This document shows positions 10,501 to 18,690 of a DNA stretch of 43,302 bases, in pieces. The stretch's first letter is position 1; each line of letters starts with the position of its first letter. The translations under genes were made by a program, and so were the position numbers. The stretch spans positions 1 through 43,302 of the forward strand of contig CAISVF010000333.1 of the NCBI GenBank assembly GCA_903888765.1, written 5' to 3'. The stretch is from an uncultured Verrucomicrobia subdivision 3 bacterium. GTDB lineage: Bacteria; Verrucomicrobiota; Verrucomicrobiia; Limisphaerales; UBA11358. Under the pieces are notes generated by a model, which was not told where the DNA came from, searched no databases, and saw only the letters and a program-made list of their open reading frames with translations.

Positions 10501-12926
10501 TGCATGGAATTCCCGATCCGGTGACCGGTGCGCTGCCGGTGATTGACGGCTCGAATGCCCTCGCCGCGGCCAGCATTCCCTGGCGCAACCCGGTGTTCGA
10601 CGGCTTCGGAGTCGTCGTCATCAGCCGCGACAGCAGCACCACTTGGGGCTACATTCCGTCGTTCATCACGCTTGAAAATTTGCATCTGCAAAATGCCGAC
10701 CGCGCCACACCATTTAATTCCAATCTGGCGGGGCAAACCAATTTCTCCCGCTTCGCCTGCGGCATCTATGTTGAGTTTGCCCAGCATTTGACGATTCGTA
10801 ATTGCGAAATCAACGGCTGTGAAAACGGGTTTTTCTGCAATTCGAAAGACAGCACACCGCTGGAACTTTCCGCCGATATTCTGATTGAACATTGCCGCAT
10901 CCACGACAATGGCTATCCCGGAGATTACGGGGTCCATAATCTGTACACCGAAGCGATGGGGATCACGCTCCAGTATAATTTGATCGGCCCGCTCCGGCCC
11001 GGGGCGGATGGCGAGCAATGGAAAAACCGCTCTGCCGGCACCCGCATTTGTTATAATGAGTGGATTATGGGAGCGGGGCCGGGAACCTGCATGTGGCTGG
11101 AATCGCCGCAAGGTGGCCAGGGCGTGATTGATTTGGATCCGGGCTACAAAACAAACTGGTGCTACGGCAATGTGTTTTACAATCCGCCGACCAGCGGCGG
11201 CATCACGATGATTCGCTTTGATGCACTTGGCATTGAAGGGGTGCCCCGCAGCGGCACGCTTTATTTTTACAACAACACCGTGGTTAACCAGGCGGACCAG
11301 TCGCAGCGCTACGGCACCTCGGTTTTTGAACTCCCGCACCACAGCGAGGTGCTGGGGTTTGATATCCACGACGTGCTGGATTGCCGCAACAATATTTTTG
11401 CGAACCTCCCCGGCACCACCAATGGCACGGCTGGCTACTTTTCCTTGCTGGCTTCGGACGACGGAACGATTGTTTATGGCACGAACTGGATCAGTCCGGG
11501 AACACTCTGGTACACGCTACCGTATCTGGCCACGAATTTTTATGGCGCGTTCACCGGCACCAACGGACTTCTATTCGGTGACGCTTCCGGCAAAAACAAT
11601 CCGGGCTTTGTGGATGGGATGCGCACGAACTTTCATCTGCTGGCCAATTCGCGGTGCGTGGATGTCGCCGGACCGCAATCGCCGCAAATTGCCGGCACCG
11701 CTGATGACGTTTCGCTGGAATATCTTTTCCCGGCCAGTTTTCAAGCCCGCGCGGTAAATGGTCTCGGCCTCGACCTCGGCGCGTTTGAAGGCAATTCCAC
11801 CAACGTGCCACCGGCCGGCGGATACCTTCAATTTTCCGCCGCCACCGCTTCCCTCGCCGAAACTGCCGGCGGCATTTCGCTGGCCGTCAACCGCATCGGT
11901 GCCACCAATGGCACGGTCAGCGTGAATTTCGCCACCAGCGATGGCACCGCCACCGCACCGGCAAATTACGCTGCCACCAACGGCACGCTGGCTTGGGCTC
12001 CCGGCGACAGTTCCGCGCGGTCGATCACGATTCCGGTTCACTACGCGGCCGGATATTTCGGCAATTTGAATTTCACCGTCACGCTTTCCGGCGTCACCAC
12101 CAACGCTGCCCTGGGCACTCCGGCGGCGGCCACGGTGACCATTCTTGAAACCGATCTCGCGGCGGCGAATTATCCGCCTGTGGCGGATTCGCAGAGCCTC
12201 AGTGTTGTGGAAAACATTCCGGTGGCCATCACGCTGACCGGCCACGATAAGGATAATGATCCGCTGACCTTTACCGTGGTGCGGCCGCCCACGCACGGCA
12301 GTTTAAGCGGCACACCGCCGAGTCTGATATTCACACCGTCAAACAATGCCACCGGGCCGGACGGATTCATCTTCTATGTGAGCGATGGCAAAACCAATTC
12401 CGCGCCGGCGCTGGTGCAAATGGGTATCAATGCGCCCACCAACCCCGCGCCGGTCACGGCGATTCTGTCGCCGGCAAATCACAGCTGGTTTATCGCTCCG
12501 ACGAACATCGTCATCGGCGCCAGCGCCAGTTCGCCCAATGGCATTCTCCGCGTGGATTTTTATGCGTTTACCAATCTGCTCGGCAGCAGCAGCAACGCAC
12601 CCTATGTTTTCACCTGGACGAATCCGGCTCCGGGCCAATATCCGCTGTGTGCCAAAACCCTTTCCAACGGCGGCGCGCGCACTTACTCCGCGCCGGTCAA
12701 CATAGTAGTCGTCGGGGCCAAACCGGTGATGACCATTCAACCGCTTGGCGCGCAACATTCACTCGCGTGGCCGCTGGGCGTAAATGGCTGGCTGTTGCAG
12801 GAAGCCACCAACCCGGCTGGCCCGTGGCAATTGAACAATCTCCCGGTTCTCGACACGCCCGCGACGCACACGGTGACCGTGCCCAATCAGAACGAAAAAT
12901 ATTTTCGCCTATATCTGAATCAATAA
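7521..12926 (+). CDS. Giant exported multidomain protein: BNR/GH74-like propeller, Calx-beta, beta-helix, cadherin-like and Ig domains
   Basis: The 1801-residue product starts with a signal peptide (MIMARLFLLAMMALAANSLKAQ; the ATG at 7527 is an alternative start). Residues about 25-750 form a BNR/Asp-box propeller, with boxes such as STDAGQTW, STNGGNSF, TTDAGLTW, STDGGNGW and SADKGATW, resembling sialidase and GH74 xyloglucanase folds. After it come a Calx-beta domain (755-855), an InlB-B-like bacterial repeat (868-933), and a right-handed parallel beta-helix (about 936-1427, with HLTIRNCEINGCENGFFC). A second Calx-beta domain very like the first (1433-1543), a cadherin-like domain (1550-1638), a bacterial Ig domain (1642-1732) and a short C-terminal module complete it. 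It probably binds or cuts extracellular plant or algal polysaccharide. I cannot assign catalytic residues, so enzymatic activity is uncertain. Confidence 0.88.
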   Translation: MIMARLFLLAMMALAANSLKAQVPAAWNVRGAGTGGAMYAPAISPFNPQEYYFSSDMSELYHTADFGNSCSVLNFQQIQGGHFSVAQFTANSNILYNLTYTGGNNATPVKSTDAGQTWSALPGNPLPADETYSLWADFNNPQRLVTAGWAAIYLSTNGGNSFTSVNVAPTNGTGGLIGGAFFDANNIYLGTSEGLIVSTNNGATFFNAGTPGIPAGEYIRSFVGAKVGGTTRFFALTVAVTYAGQDVGADYWGNIRGIYSMDNATGPWLPRFGGIDTNSDFLMFIAMARNDINTVYAGGSKYTALGDVPGVMKTTDAGLTWTNIFLTTSNQNIITGWSGQGGDKNWGYGEVVFGLAVAPSNSASVVFTDMGFIHNSTNGGALWRQAYTSAADQHPAGATAFAKNTYHSIGLEDTSAWQILWSDPTNVFAAFSDISGIRSTDGGNGWSFNYTGHAANTMYRAFIHPVSKIIYAATSDIHDLYQSTRLADYPLDDGDSNGKIIYSADKGATWQTLHTFNHPVFWLCPDPNNTNTIYASVVSSASGGVYVCTNISAGASSSWSKLPNPPRTEGHPACLNVLNDGKLVAAYSGHRNPAFTASSGAFVYDPIQHIWSDVSDPGMLYWTKDLIVDPADPSQNTWYVCVFSGWGGPPDGLGGLYRTADRGAHWSKINPLDRVTSLTFNPANYNEAYLTTETSGLWFSTNSHAATPVFNLVTNYPFRQPERVYYNPYDLKEIWITSFGDGLMVGRSGAASQTLQFSTANVSASETNGSMSISVTRTGGTNGAVSVNFATLIGSANSPANYTSTNGVLNWPDGDASPRSITVPIKNTSGYTGNLSFGLALSNPAGAALGGNMATLTILDTDAPPARTNFNLIVASGTGTRFYVVGSTVHISAAAAPSGYGFDQWIGAPVANPLAANTTLVMPAADTTISALYKWLAPGTNYEVGPGLAYTNLSSVPWTNLMPNDVVNIHCQPGGYHEVILLSNSGATNAPITLHGIPDPVTGALPVIDGSNALAAASIPWRNPVFDGFGVVVISRDSSTTWGYIPSFITLENLHLQNADRATPFNSNLAGQTNFSRFACGIYVEFAQHLTIRNCEINGCENGFFCNSKDSTPLELSADILIEHCRIHDNGYPGDYGVHNLYTEAMGITLQYNLIGPLRPGADGEQWKNRSAGTRICYNEWIMGAGPGTCMWLESPQGGQGVIDLDPGYKTNWCYGNVFYNPPTSGGITMIRFDALGIEGVPRSGTLYFYNNTVVNQADQSQRYGTSVFELPHHSEVLGFDIHDVLDCRNNIFANLPGTTNGTAGYFSLLASDDGTIVYGTNWISPGTLWYTLPYLATNFYGAFTGTNGLLFGDASGKNNPGFVDGMRTNFHLLANSRCVDVAGPQSPQIAGTADDVSLEYLFPASFQARAVNGLGLDLGAFEGNSTNVPPAGGYLQFSAATASLAETAGGISLAVNRIGATNGTVSVNFATSDGTATAPANYAATNGTLAWAPGDSSARSITIPVHYAAGYFGNLNFTVTLSGVTTNAALGTPAAATVTILETDLAAANYPPVADSQSLSVVENIPVAITLTGHDKDNDPLTFTVVRPPTHGSLSGTPPSLIFTPSNNATGPDGFIFYVSDGKTNSAPALVQMGINAPTNPAPVTAILSPANHSWFIAPTNIVIGASASSPNGILRVDFYAFTNLLGSSSNAPYVFTWTNPAPGQYPLCAKTLSNGGARTYSAPVNIVVVGAKPVMTIQPLGAQHSLAWPLGVNGWLLQEATNPAGPWQLNNLPVLDTPATHTVTVPNQNEKYFRLYLNQ

Positions 12927-12999
12927 TTCAGCGCAATTGTACGGAGGCTTGTGACTGACTGCTCTGCAGAACGCCTTTAAACCGCTATCCATATCCCGC

Positions 13000-15900
13000 A
13001 TGAAGAAATTAATCAATTTGTTCGCCGCGATGGCCTCCATCGCCTTTTTAAATGAGCTTCCGGCCCAGACGAATTACCTCACGATTTTCGATACGGCGTT
13101 GCGCGGCGATTGGCAGAGCCAGAACTGGGAGGGATATCCGCTGCCCACGGATTTTGCCGCGTCGGCTCCCGGCCGGCCCGGAGCCAAAGCCATCGAGGTC
13201 AATTTCACCAACTATTGGGACGGTTTTGGTCTGGCAGATATGAAGCCTGGTTGGGATATACAGTGGAATTACCTCAACGAGTTGCGGACGGTGGAATTTG
13301 ACATCTATTTTGCCACCAATTCCACCAGTCCCGACCATTTGAATTTTATCCTGGATGACAACGGGCTGTCGGACGCACCGGCGATCTCCAGCCTCATTCC
13401 CAATTGGGCTTCATTGACCGATAGCCAGCGTTACGGCCATTGGTTTCATGCCACCGTGGATTTGTCGGCGATTCACCCAAAAATCGCGCGCTTCTTCCGT
13501 TTTATTTTATTCAATAGCGGCGAATTCAAGCCGCATTTTTTCCTGGCCAACATCCAGCTCGGCTGGGTTAATCGCACCAATCCGCCCCTCATCACGCTGA
13601 ATTCGGCGACGCTCAATCCGACTTACGATCAATTAACGCTGGTTTACCACACGGATGAATACACAGTCGGTCAGGTGGATTACGGCGTCGGCAATTTTGG
13701 CAACACCATTGTCGGCGACGCCAACAATTGGAATACCGACTTCGCCTTTACCCTGACCAACCTGTCGTTCGGCACCACCGTGCAATATCGCATCGCCGCC
13801 CGCGATCATCGCACGGACACCAACGCCGCGCCCAATATCAGCTATTACACCAACACCTTTGCTGTGCCGCTCAAGCCCACGCAGCCGCCGGCGATTACCA
13901 GTTTCACTGCGACCAATGTTTTGGGCAACCGGGCGACTCTGCTTTGGAATACGGAACGCCCCTGCACCGCGCAGTTGACCTATCACAAAACCGGCGGTCC
14001 AGACCTGAACCGCAGCTTTCCTAATCTGGCCGTCAATCAGGCCGGGGTTCTCGACTTGATTGAGGCGATGACACTTTACGCTGTCACCGTCATCGTGACG
14101 GATGCGTTTGGTTATACCAACTTGCAGTCCACCACGTTTACTTCCGGCACCAACAGCGCGCCGGATGTGGTGATCACGGTCAACCCCAGCCAGACGCATA
14201 AAATCTCGCCCTATATTTACGGCATCAACGACCGGTTTTTCCTCAATGACGCGCCGCGAAACCTTCCGTTCGACCGCTCGGGCGGCAACCGCTGGACGGC
14301 TTACAATTGGGAAAACAATGCCTCCAACGCCGGTAACGATTGGTATTTTGAAAGCGATGATTATCTCGGCGGCGGCGAAACGCCGGGCGAGGCTGCGCGG
14401 AGTCGCGTGGCTACCGACCATGCCAATGGTGTCGCCAGCCTCATCACCATTCCACTTCAGGGTTATGTGACGGCAGACAAGAATGGTTCCGTGGACATCA
14501 GCGACCCCAATCATCTGGCCGCTCGCTTCAAGCAAGTTGCTTTCAAAAAAGGCTCGGCGTTCGCCTACCCGCCGAATACCAATGACGACTATGTTTATGA
14601 TGATGAATTTCTCTGGGCACTTCGCAACCAATTCACTAATGACATTTACGGGGACACCAACCTGCCCGTTTTCGTCAGCCTCGACAATGAGCCTGACCTC
14701 TGGCCTTCCACGCACGAAGAAATTCAAGGTTCCGCCATGACGCCCGTGGACACTTTCATCACGAATTCCAAATCCATGTGCTGCGCCATTAAGGACCTGG
14801 CCCCGGGCGCAAAAACTTTTGGCCCCGTCAATTTCGGTTTCTCCGGCATGAGCTATTGGCAGGGCGCCTACGCGGATTTCACCGCCGATAATTGGTTTGT
14901 GGACAAATATCTTACGGAAATGAAAAAGGCCGAACAATCTGAAGGGCGGCGCTTGCTGGACGTATATGATTTTCATTGGTATCCCGAAGCCGTCAGTGCG
15001 AACGGCACGCGCATCGGCAAGCTCGTGCAGCCCAATCTATCCGCCGACGCAATCCAAACCATCGTCCAAAACCCGCGCAGTCTCTGGGACACCAATTTCA
15101 CCGAGAAATCCTGGATCGCCGATTACTTCGGCGGCCCTATCTTCATCCTCAAACGAATGCAGGATAAAATCGCCGCCGATTATCCCGGCACCGGCTTGGC
15201 CATTACTGAATACCAATTCGGCGGCGAGAACAACATTGCCGGGGCCGTTGCCGAGGCTGACTACCTCGGCATTTTCGGCAGCCTCGACCTCTTCGCCGCC
15301 AGCTATTGGCGGCAATGGACCAACATGCCGTTCATCGCCGCCGGATTTGACATGTATCGCGACTATGACGGCAAGCTCGGAACATTTGGAGATATTTCCA
15401 TCGCCGCCAGTTCCAGCAGCGTCAGCAACGTGACTGCTTATGTCAGCGCCGATTCGCAGCATCCCAGCCGCCATGTGATTGTCGCCATCAATCGCTCGTG
15501 GAACGCGCAAGATGTAGCCTTTTCCGGCATCAACATTTCGGGCCTGGCAAAAATTTACCGGGTGCAGGACCAGCAATCCACGCCGGCCTTTGTCGGCTCC
15601 GTGCCAGCTGACCTTTCGTCCTGGGTGGTCACGCTGCCGGCACTCAGTGTTTCAACCATTGAAATCACAGCGGCAAGCAACAATTACGCGGCTTGGTTGG
15701 CTAATAATTTTACCGCTAGCGAGCAAACGAATTCCGTTATCAGCGGCATGAATGCCGACCCGGAACACATCGGCATGCCGAACCTTTTACGTTATGCTTT
15801 TAATCTGCCAGGGCGCGGAGCCGTGGCGCAAACTGCCACTCCGGAAATCGTCAACTTCGGGAATCAAAAATTTCCCGCCATTCAATTTAACCGGCAGTCT

Positions 15901-16089
15901 AGCGCGAGCGATCTCACCTACCTTATTGAAAGCAGCACCGATTTACTCCAGTGGACGAATATCAGCACGCTATCCGCTGGTAGTCCGACCACCATTACGG
16001 TTCAAGATGCAACGCCGTTGAATTCGCAACCGACCCGATTCCTCCGCGTACGCGTCCAGTACTTGCCTCAAGCTCAGTTGACCAGATGA
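13000..16089 (+). CDS. Exported GH44 endoglucanase/xyloglucanase-like enzyme
   Basis: The 1029-residue product has a signal peptide (MKKLINLFAAMASIAFLNELPAQ). An N-terminal beta-sandwich of carbohydrate-binding type follows (about 25-190), then two fibronectin-III-like segments (about 195-390). The GH44 catalytic domain (about 395-775) starts with ISPYIYGIND and SGGNRWTAYNWENNASNAG, typical of the family. E564 in SLDNEPDLW is the likely acid/base and E737 in ITEYQFGG the likely nucleophile. A beta-sandwich and a C-terminal module with YLIESSTDLLQWTNI end the protein. GH44 enzymes cut beta-1,4-glucans and xyloglucan with retention of configuration. The position after the propeller protein fits a shared extracellular polysaccharide target. 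The exact substrate is not shown. Confidence 0.9.
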   Translation: MKKLINLFAAMASIAFLNELPAQTNYLTIFDTALRGDWQSQNWEGYPLPTDFAASAPGRPGAKAIEVNFTNYWDGFGLADMKPGWDIQWNYLNELRTVEFDIYFATNSTSPDHLNFILDDNGLSDAPAISSLIPNWASLTDSQRYGHWFHATVDLSAIHPKIARFFRFILFNSGEFKPHFFLANIQLGWVNRTNPPLITLNSATLNPTYDQLTLVYHTDEYTVGQVDYGVGNFGNTIVGDANNWNTDFAFTLTNLSFGTTVQYRIAARDHRTDTNAAPNISYYTNTFAVPLKPTQPPAITSFTATNVLGNRATLLWNTERPCTAQLTYHKTGGPDLNRSFPNLAVNQAGVLDLIEAMTLYAVTVIVTDAFGYTNLQSTTFTSGTNSAPDVVITVNPSQTHKISPYIYGINDRFFLNDAPRNLPFDRSGGNRWTAYNWENNASNAGNDWYFESDDYLGGGETPGEAARSRVATDHANGVASLITIPLQGYVTADKNGSVDISDPNHLAARFKQVAFKKGSAFAYPPNTNDDYVYDDEFLWALRNQFTNDIYGDTNLPVFVSLDNEPDLWPSTHEEIQGSAMTPVDTFITNSKSMCCAIKDLAPGAKTFGPVNFGFSGMSYWQGAYADFTADNWFVDKYLTEMKKAEQSEGRRLLDVYDFHWYPEAVSANGTRIGKLVQPNLSADAIQTIVQNPRSLWDTNFTEKSWIADYFGGPIFILKRMQDKIAADYPGTGLAITEYQFGGENNIAGAVAEADYLGIFGSLDLFAASYWRQWTNMPFIAAGFDMYRDYDGKLGTFGDISIAASSSSVSNVTAYVSADSQHPSRHVIVAINRSWNAQDVAFSGINISGLAKIYRVQDQQSTPAFVGSVPADLSSWVVTLPALSVSTIEITAASNNYAAWLANNFTASEQTNSVISGMNADPEHIGMPNLLRYAFNLPGRGAVAQTATPEIVNFGNQKFPAIQFNRQSSASDLTYLIESSTDLLQWTNISTLSAGSPTTITVQDATPLNSQPTRFLRVRVQYLPQAQLTR

Positions 16090-16214
16090 CCTCCAAAATC
16101 GGTCCAAAACCGGTACGATTTCCGGTCCGCGGGCCGGTCGAAAATTCGGGTCGCTGCTAAATGCCAAAATCATAAGGGGGATTTTCCCGGGCCAAGCAGG
16201 GGTATCGCATCGGA

Positions 16215-16243
16215 TTGGACACCGGGGGATTTTTGTGTATCGT
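16215..16243 (+). promoter_or_regulatory. Candidate sigma-70 promoter
   Basis: TTGGAC (16215-16220) and TATCGT (16238-16243) are separated by 17 bases and lie 14 bases before the ATG at 16258. The spacing is ideal and the hexamers are fair, so this is a plausible promoter for the conserved gene that follows. It implies a leader of only a few bases. Confidence 0.4.
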
Positions 16244-16257
16244 CTGTCTGCGAACCG

Positions 16258-17685
16258 ATGAACAAGGACAAGCTTACTCCCGGTCAAAAGGCGCTCCAGA
16301 TTAATCTCGACGCCCGCAAATATGGCACCTTCGCTGAAATCGGCGCAGGTCAGGAAGTCGCGCGCTGGTTCTTTCATGTAGGCAAAGCTTCCGGCACCGT
16401 GGCCAAAACCATCTCGGCCTATGACATGGCGGTGAGTGACGCCATCTATGGGCCCAGTGACCGCTACGTGAGCCGCAAACGCCTGCAAGCCATGCTGGAT
16501 CTGGAGTACGGCCTGCTGTTGGAGCGACTCGACAAATCGCTGGGCGATCGCCGCACGTTCTTTGCCTTTGCCAATACTATCACCACCAAGGCGGTCAGCA
16601 AAGCCGGTCAGGAGGAGGGGCACGGCTGGCTCGGAATTAAATTTCAAACCACCCCGCGCAGTGCGCCCTCCACCATCATCATTCATGTGCGGATGCTCGA
16701 TTGGGAAACCCTCCGCCAGCAGGAGTCCATCGGTATCATCGGGGTGAATCTCATTCACGCGGCTTTCTACCAGCATATCGAGCCGGAGCGCCTGGTCGGT
16801 GCCCTGATGGACGGCCTTACCAGCCAGCGCGTGGAGGTGGATCTCATTAAATTCTCCGGCCCGGCGTTTTGTGGCGTGGATAACCGCCTCATGGCTCTTC
16901 AATTGGTCGAGCAGTGGCTCACCGAAGCCGCCATGTTCACGGCGGATGGCGAGAGTGTCATCCCCAGCGAACTGCTCTACAAAAAACCCGTCCTGCTGGA
17001 GCGCGGCAGCTTTCGTCCGCTGACCAACCCGATGCTGGACATGATGGAGCGCGCGCACGAACAGTTTATCCGTGAGCCGGCGTTGCAGGGGGAAGTGCCG
17101 GTAACCATGTTCGAAATGACCTTGCGCCAGTTGCAGGTCGGCGATGCGATTGATCACCGGGATTTTCTGGATCGGGTGGATACCTTGGGAGCATTGGGCA
17201 AGCCGGTGTTGATTTCCAACTTTCTCCGCTATCACCGCCTTGTGGGATATCTTTCGCGCCAGACGCAAAAACCCATTGGCCTGCCCATTGGACTGGTGCG
17301 CTTCCGGGATGTATTGGACGAACGCTTTTACACTGATCTGGCCGGGGGCCTCATGGAGTCCCTGGGCCAGCTTTTCAAAAATGGAGCCAAACTTTACGTT
17401 TACCCTTCGCTGGATAAAAAGACCGGCAAACTGACCACGGTGGAAAATCTAGAGGTGGCCCCGCATCTGCGCCACTTGTACGCGCATCTGGTGGAAAACA
17501 AATTCATTGAGAATATCACCGGTTACAACCCCGAGGCCTTGCGAATTTATTCCGGCGACCTGATGGCAAAAATCAAAGCTGGCGATGAATCGCTTGCCCA
17601 GGTGGTTCCCGCTCCCATTTTTGAAGCGATCAAGACCAAGCAGCTTTTCGGATGGCGATCCAGGGTTCCCGTCGGCGGACCCTGA
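16258..17685 (+). CDS. Conserved protein of unknown function
   Basis: The 475-residue soluble-looking protein has no signal peptide or membrane segment. The N-terminal block YGTFAEIGAGQEVARWFF and the following SGTVAKTISAYDMAVSD are of a strongly conserved type that I recognise from proteins of unknown role in several phyla. I do not trust functional labels attached to that family and assign none. Other ordered blocks are SAPSTIIIHVRMLD, GVDNRLMALQLVEQWLTEAAMF, and a C-terminal half with LPIGLVRFRDVLDE and GAKLYVYPSLDKKTG. It is a complete gene with its own candidate promoter, lying between the polysaccharide block and a gene-poor stretch. Confidence 0.85.
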   Translation: MNKDKLTPGQKALQINLDARKYGTFAEIGAGQEVARWFFHVGKASGTVAKTISAYDMAVSDAIYGPSDRYVSRKRLQAMLDLEYGLLLERLDKSLGDRRTFFAFANTITTKAVSKAGQEEGHGWLGIKFQTTPRSAPSTIIIHVRMLDWETLRQQESIGIIGVNLIHAAFYQHIEPERLVGALMDGLTSQRVEVDLIKFSGPAFCGVDNRLMALQLVEQWLTEAAMFTADGESVIPSELLYKKPVLLERGSFRPLTNPMLDMMERAHEQFIREPALQGEVPVTMFEMTLRQLQVGDAIDHRDFLDRVDTLGALGKPVLISNFLRYHRLVGYLSRQTQKPIGLPIGLVRFRDVLDERFYTDLAGGLMESLGQLFKNGAKLYVYPSLDKKTGKLTTVENLEVAPHLRHLYAHLVENKFIENITGYNPEALRIYSGDLMAKIKAGDESLAQVVPAPIFEAIKTKQLFGWRSRVPVGGP

Positions 17686-17845
17686 TGGTGGCGGGGTGGT
17701 GATGACAAGCGGATTTTTCGCTGCACTGCCTGTTTGCCGGCTCTTGCTGTACCAGTTGCAGCTAGTATTCAGTTTCAGGAATTCTTCTTCACCATCAGGC
17801 CTGATCCTTGCCTGTTCAGCTGCCCGGCTCTCCAGCCGGGACCGG

Positions 17846-18199
17846 CTACGAAACAAACTTGCCTACGTACTTGAGCAGACCCTGCTTGGTTATCCGAATA
17901 CCTAAAACCCCACGCAAAAACCCAGTGACTTCCTGATATTCCGAGTAAACAACTCTGATTTCCTTCAGCGTGGTTCGGGTGGCGATTTGCCGGACAATGT
18001 CCAAATCTGTGGACAGGTAATGAGGATAAAAATGCCAGATAAACAGGCCGACCAGCCAATAGCGGCGAGGCATACAGGCTAATAAAACTTTTTCATCGTA
18101 AACATCTTTCGACTGGTTGCTCTTTTCGCACCAGACTTCCTGAAAAGTTTTCGGGGCCACAGGTAAAATTACCTTGAATAGGCCGGTGGCGTCAATCAT
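17846..18199 (-). CDS. Small hypothetical protein, doubtful
   Basis: An open frame of 117 codons runs from ATG 18199. The composition is protein-like (YWLVGLFIWHFYPHYL, EIRVVYSEYQEVTGFLRGVLGI) and the stretch is visibly richer in A+T than the neighbouring genes. I recognise no domain and see no clear ribosome binding site. It lies alone in a gene-poor region next to a dispersed repeat, so it may be a horizontally acquired fragment, a remnant or a chance frame. The 160 bases between it and the gene ending at 17685 hold nothing I can name. Confidence 0.45.
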   Translation of the reverse strand: MIDATGLFKVILPVAPKTFQEVWCEKSNQSKDVYDEKVLLACMPRRYWLVGLFIWHFYPHYLSTDLDIVRQIATRTTLKEIRVVYSEYQEVTGFLRGVLGIRITKQGLLKYVGKFVS

Positions 18200-18470
18200 C
18201 TAGAAGACTTGGCAGGTCGAAAGCACCAAGCACGTTGCAGGAATAAGCCTATGGCTTGGGGATGAGCCGCTGTCCCGCGACTCGCAAATCTTAAACCCAG
18301 ATCATCGGCGGGGAGGGGCTGAATTCCACCAGGGGAGCGTGCAATAGTGCACCTATATTTGCGCGGGTGTCAGTGGCAGAAAAACCGCTCGCCAGCCAGT
18401 GCCGGTGCCGGAATGAACTTTCGACGACTGTAGAGCATTGACAGAAAAGATATAGGGATGGGCAGCGCGG
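18200..18470. other. Non-coding gap beside a dispersed repeat
   Basis: I see no convincing gene in these 271 bases on either strand. There is a short palindromic stretch, GTGCAATAGTGCAC, near 18339-18352. A minus-strand frame across 18291-18551 lacks protein-like composition. Confidence 0.4.
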
Positions 18471-18672
18471 ATTTTTGGTTGTTGGCGAGGCTTTATCGAA
18501 GGCACAGGTTTGAAAACCCTGACTGCCATGCGCGCCAGCGCATCGACGCATCTGGGCATCATTCTCGCAGGACTTGGGAAGTCAAACTGAGTTGAAACAA
18601 AGCCAAAAACCAAAAAGACCGTTGTTGCTCGGAACCAAAGTCGCATCGCTATATATTTGATGGAAATGCTCT
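18471..18672. repeat. Dispersed repeat family 1, copy B
   Basis: This copy matches 1-140 in the same orientation. The left part (ATTTTTGG, then GCACAGGTTTGAAAACCCT) and the right part (GCCAAAAACCAAAAAGACCG to TTTGATGGAAATGCTCT) are both conserved. Between them sits about 70 bases that copy A lacks (roughly 18521-18590). The left arm has one change (GGTTGTTGGC for GGTTTTTGGC), so the hairpin is slightly imperfect. A 13-base direct repeat, GACTGCCATGCGC, occurs at 18521-18533 and 18677-18689. The copy ends just before the ispH stop codon, and copy A likewise ends at a gene's 3' end. Confidence 0.8.
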
Positions 18673-18690
18673 GGCGGACTGCCATGCGCT

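Noticed and set aside
13633-14976. Minus-strand open frame of 447 codons
   Set aside because: It is antisense to the GH44 gene, which carries both catalytic glutamates in the sense frame.
15970-17268. Long minus-strand open frame of 432 codons
   Set aside because: It is the antisense shadow of the conserved gene at 16258-17685, whose sense frame has clear family-like blocks.
18255-18290. Cobalamin-riboswitch-like phrase (GAGCCGCTGTCCCGCGACT)
   Set aside because: Only a short stretch resembles the conserved core. The other conserved boxes are not found around it, and no cobalamin-related gene follows.
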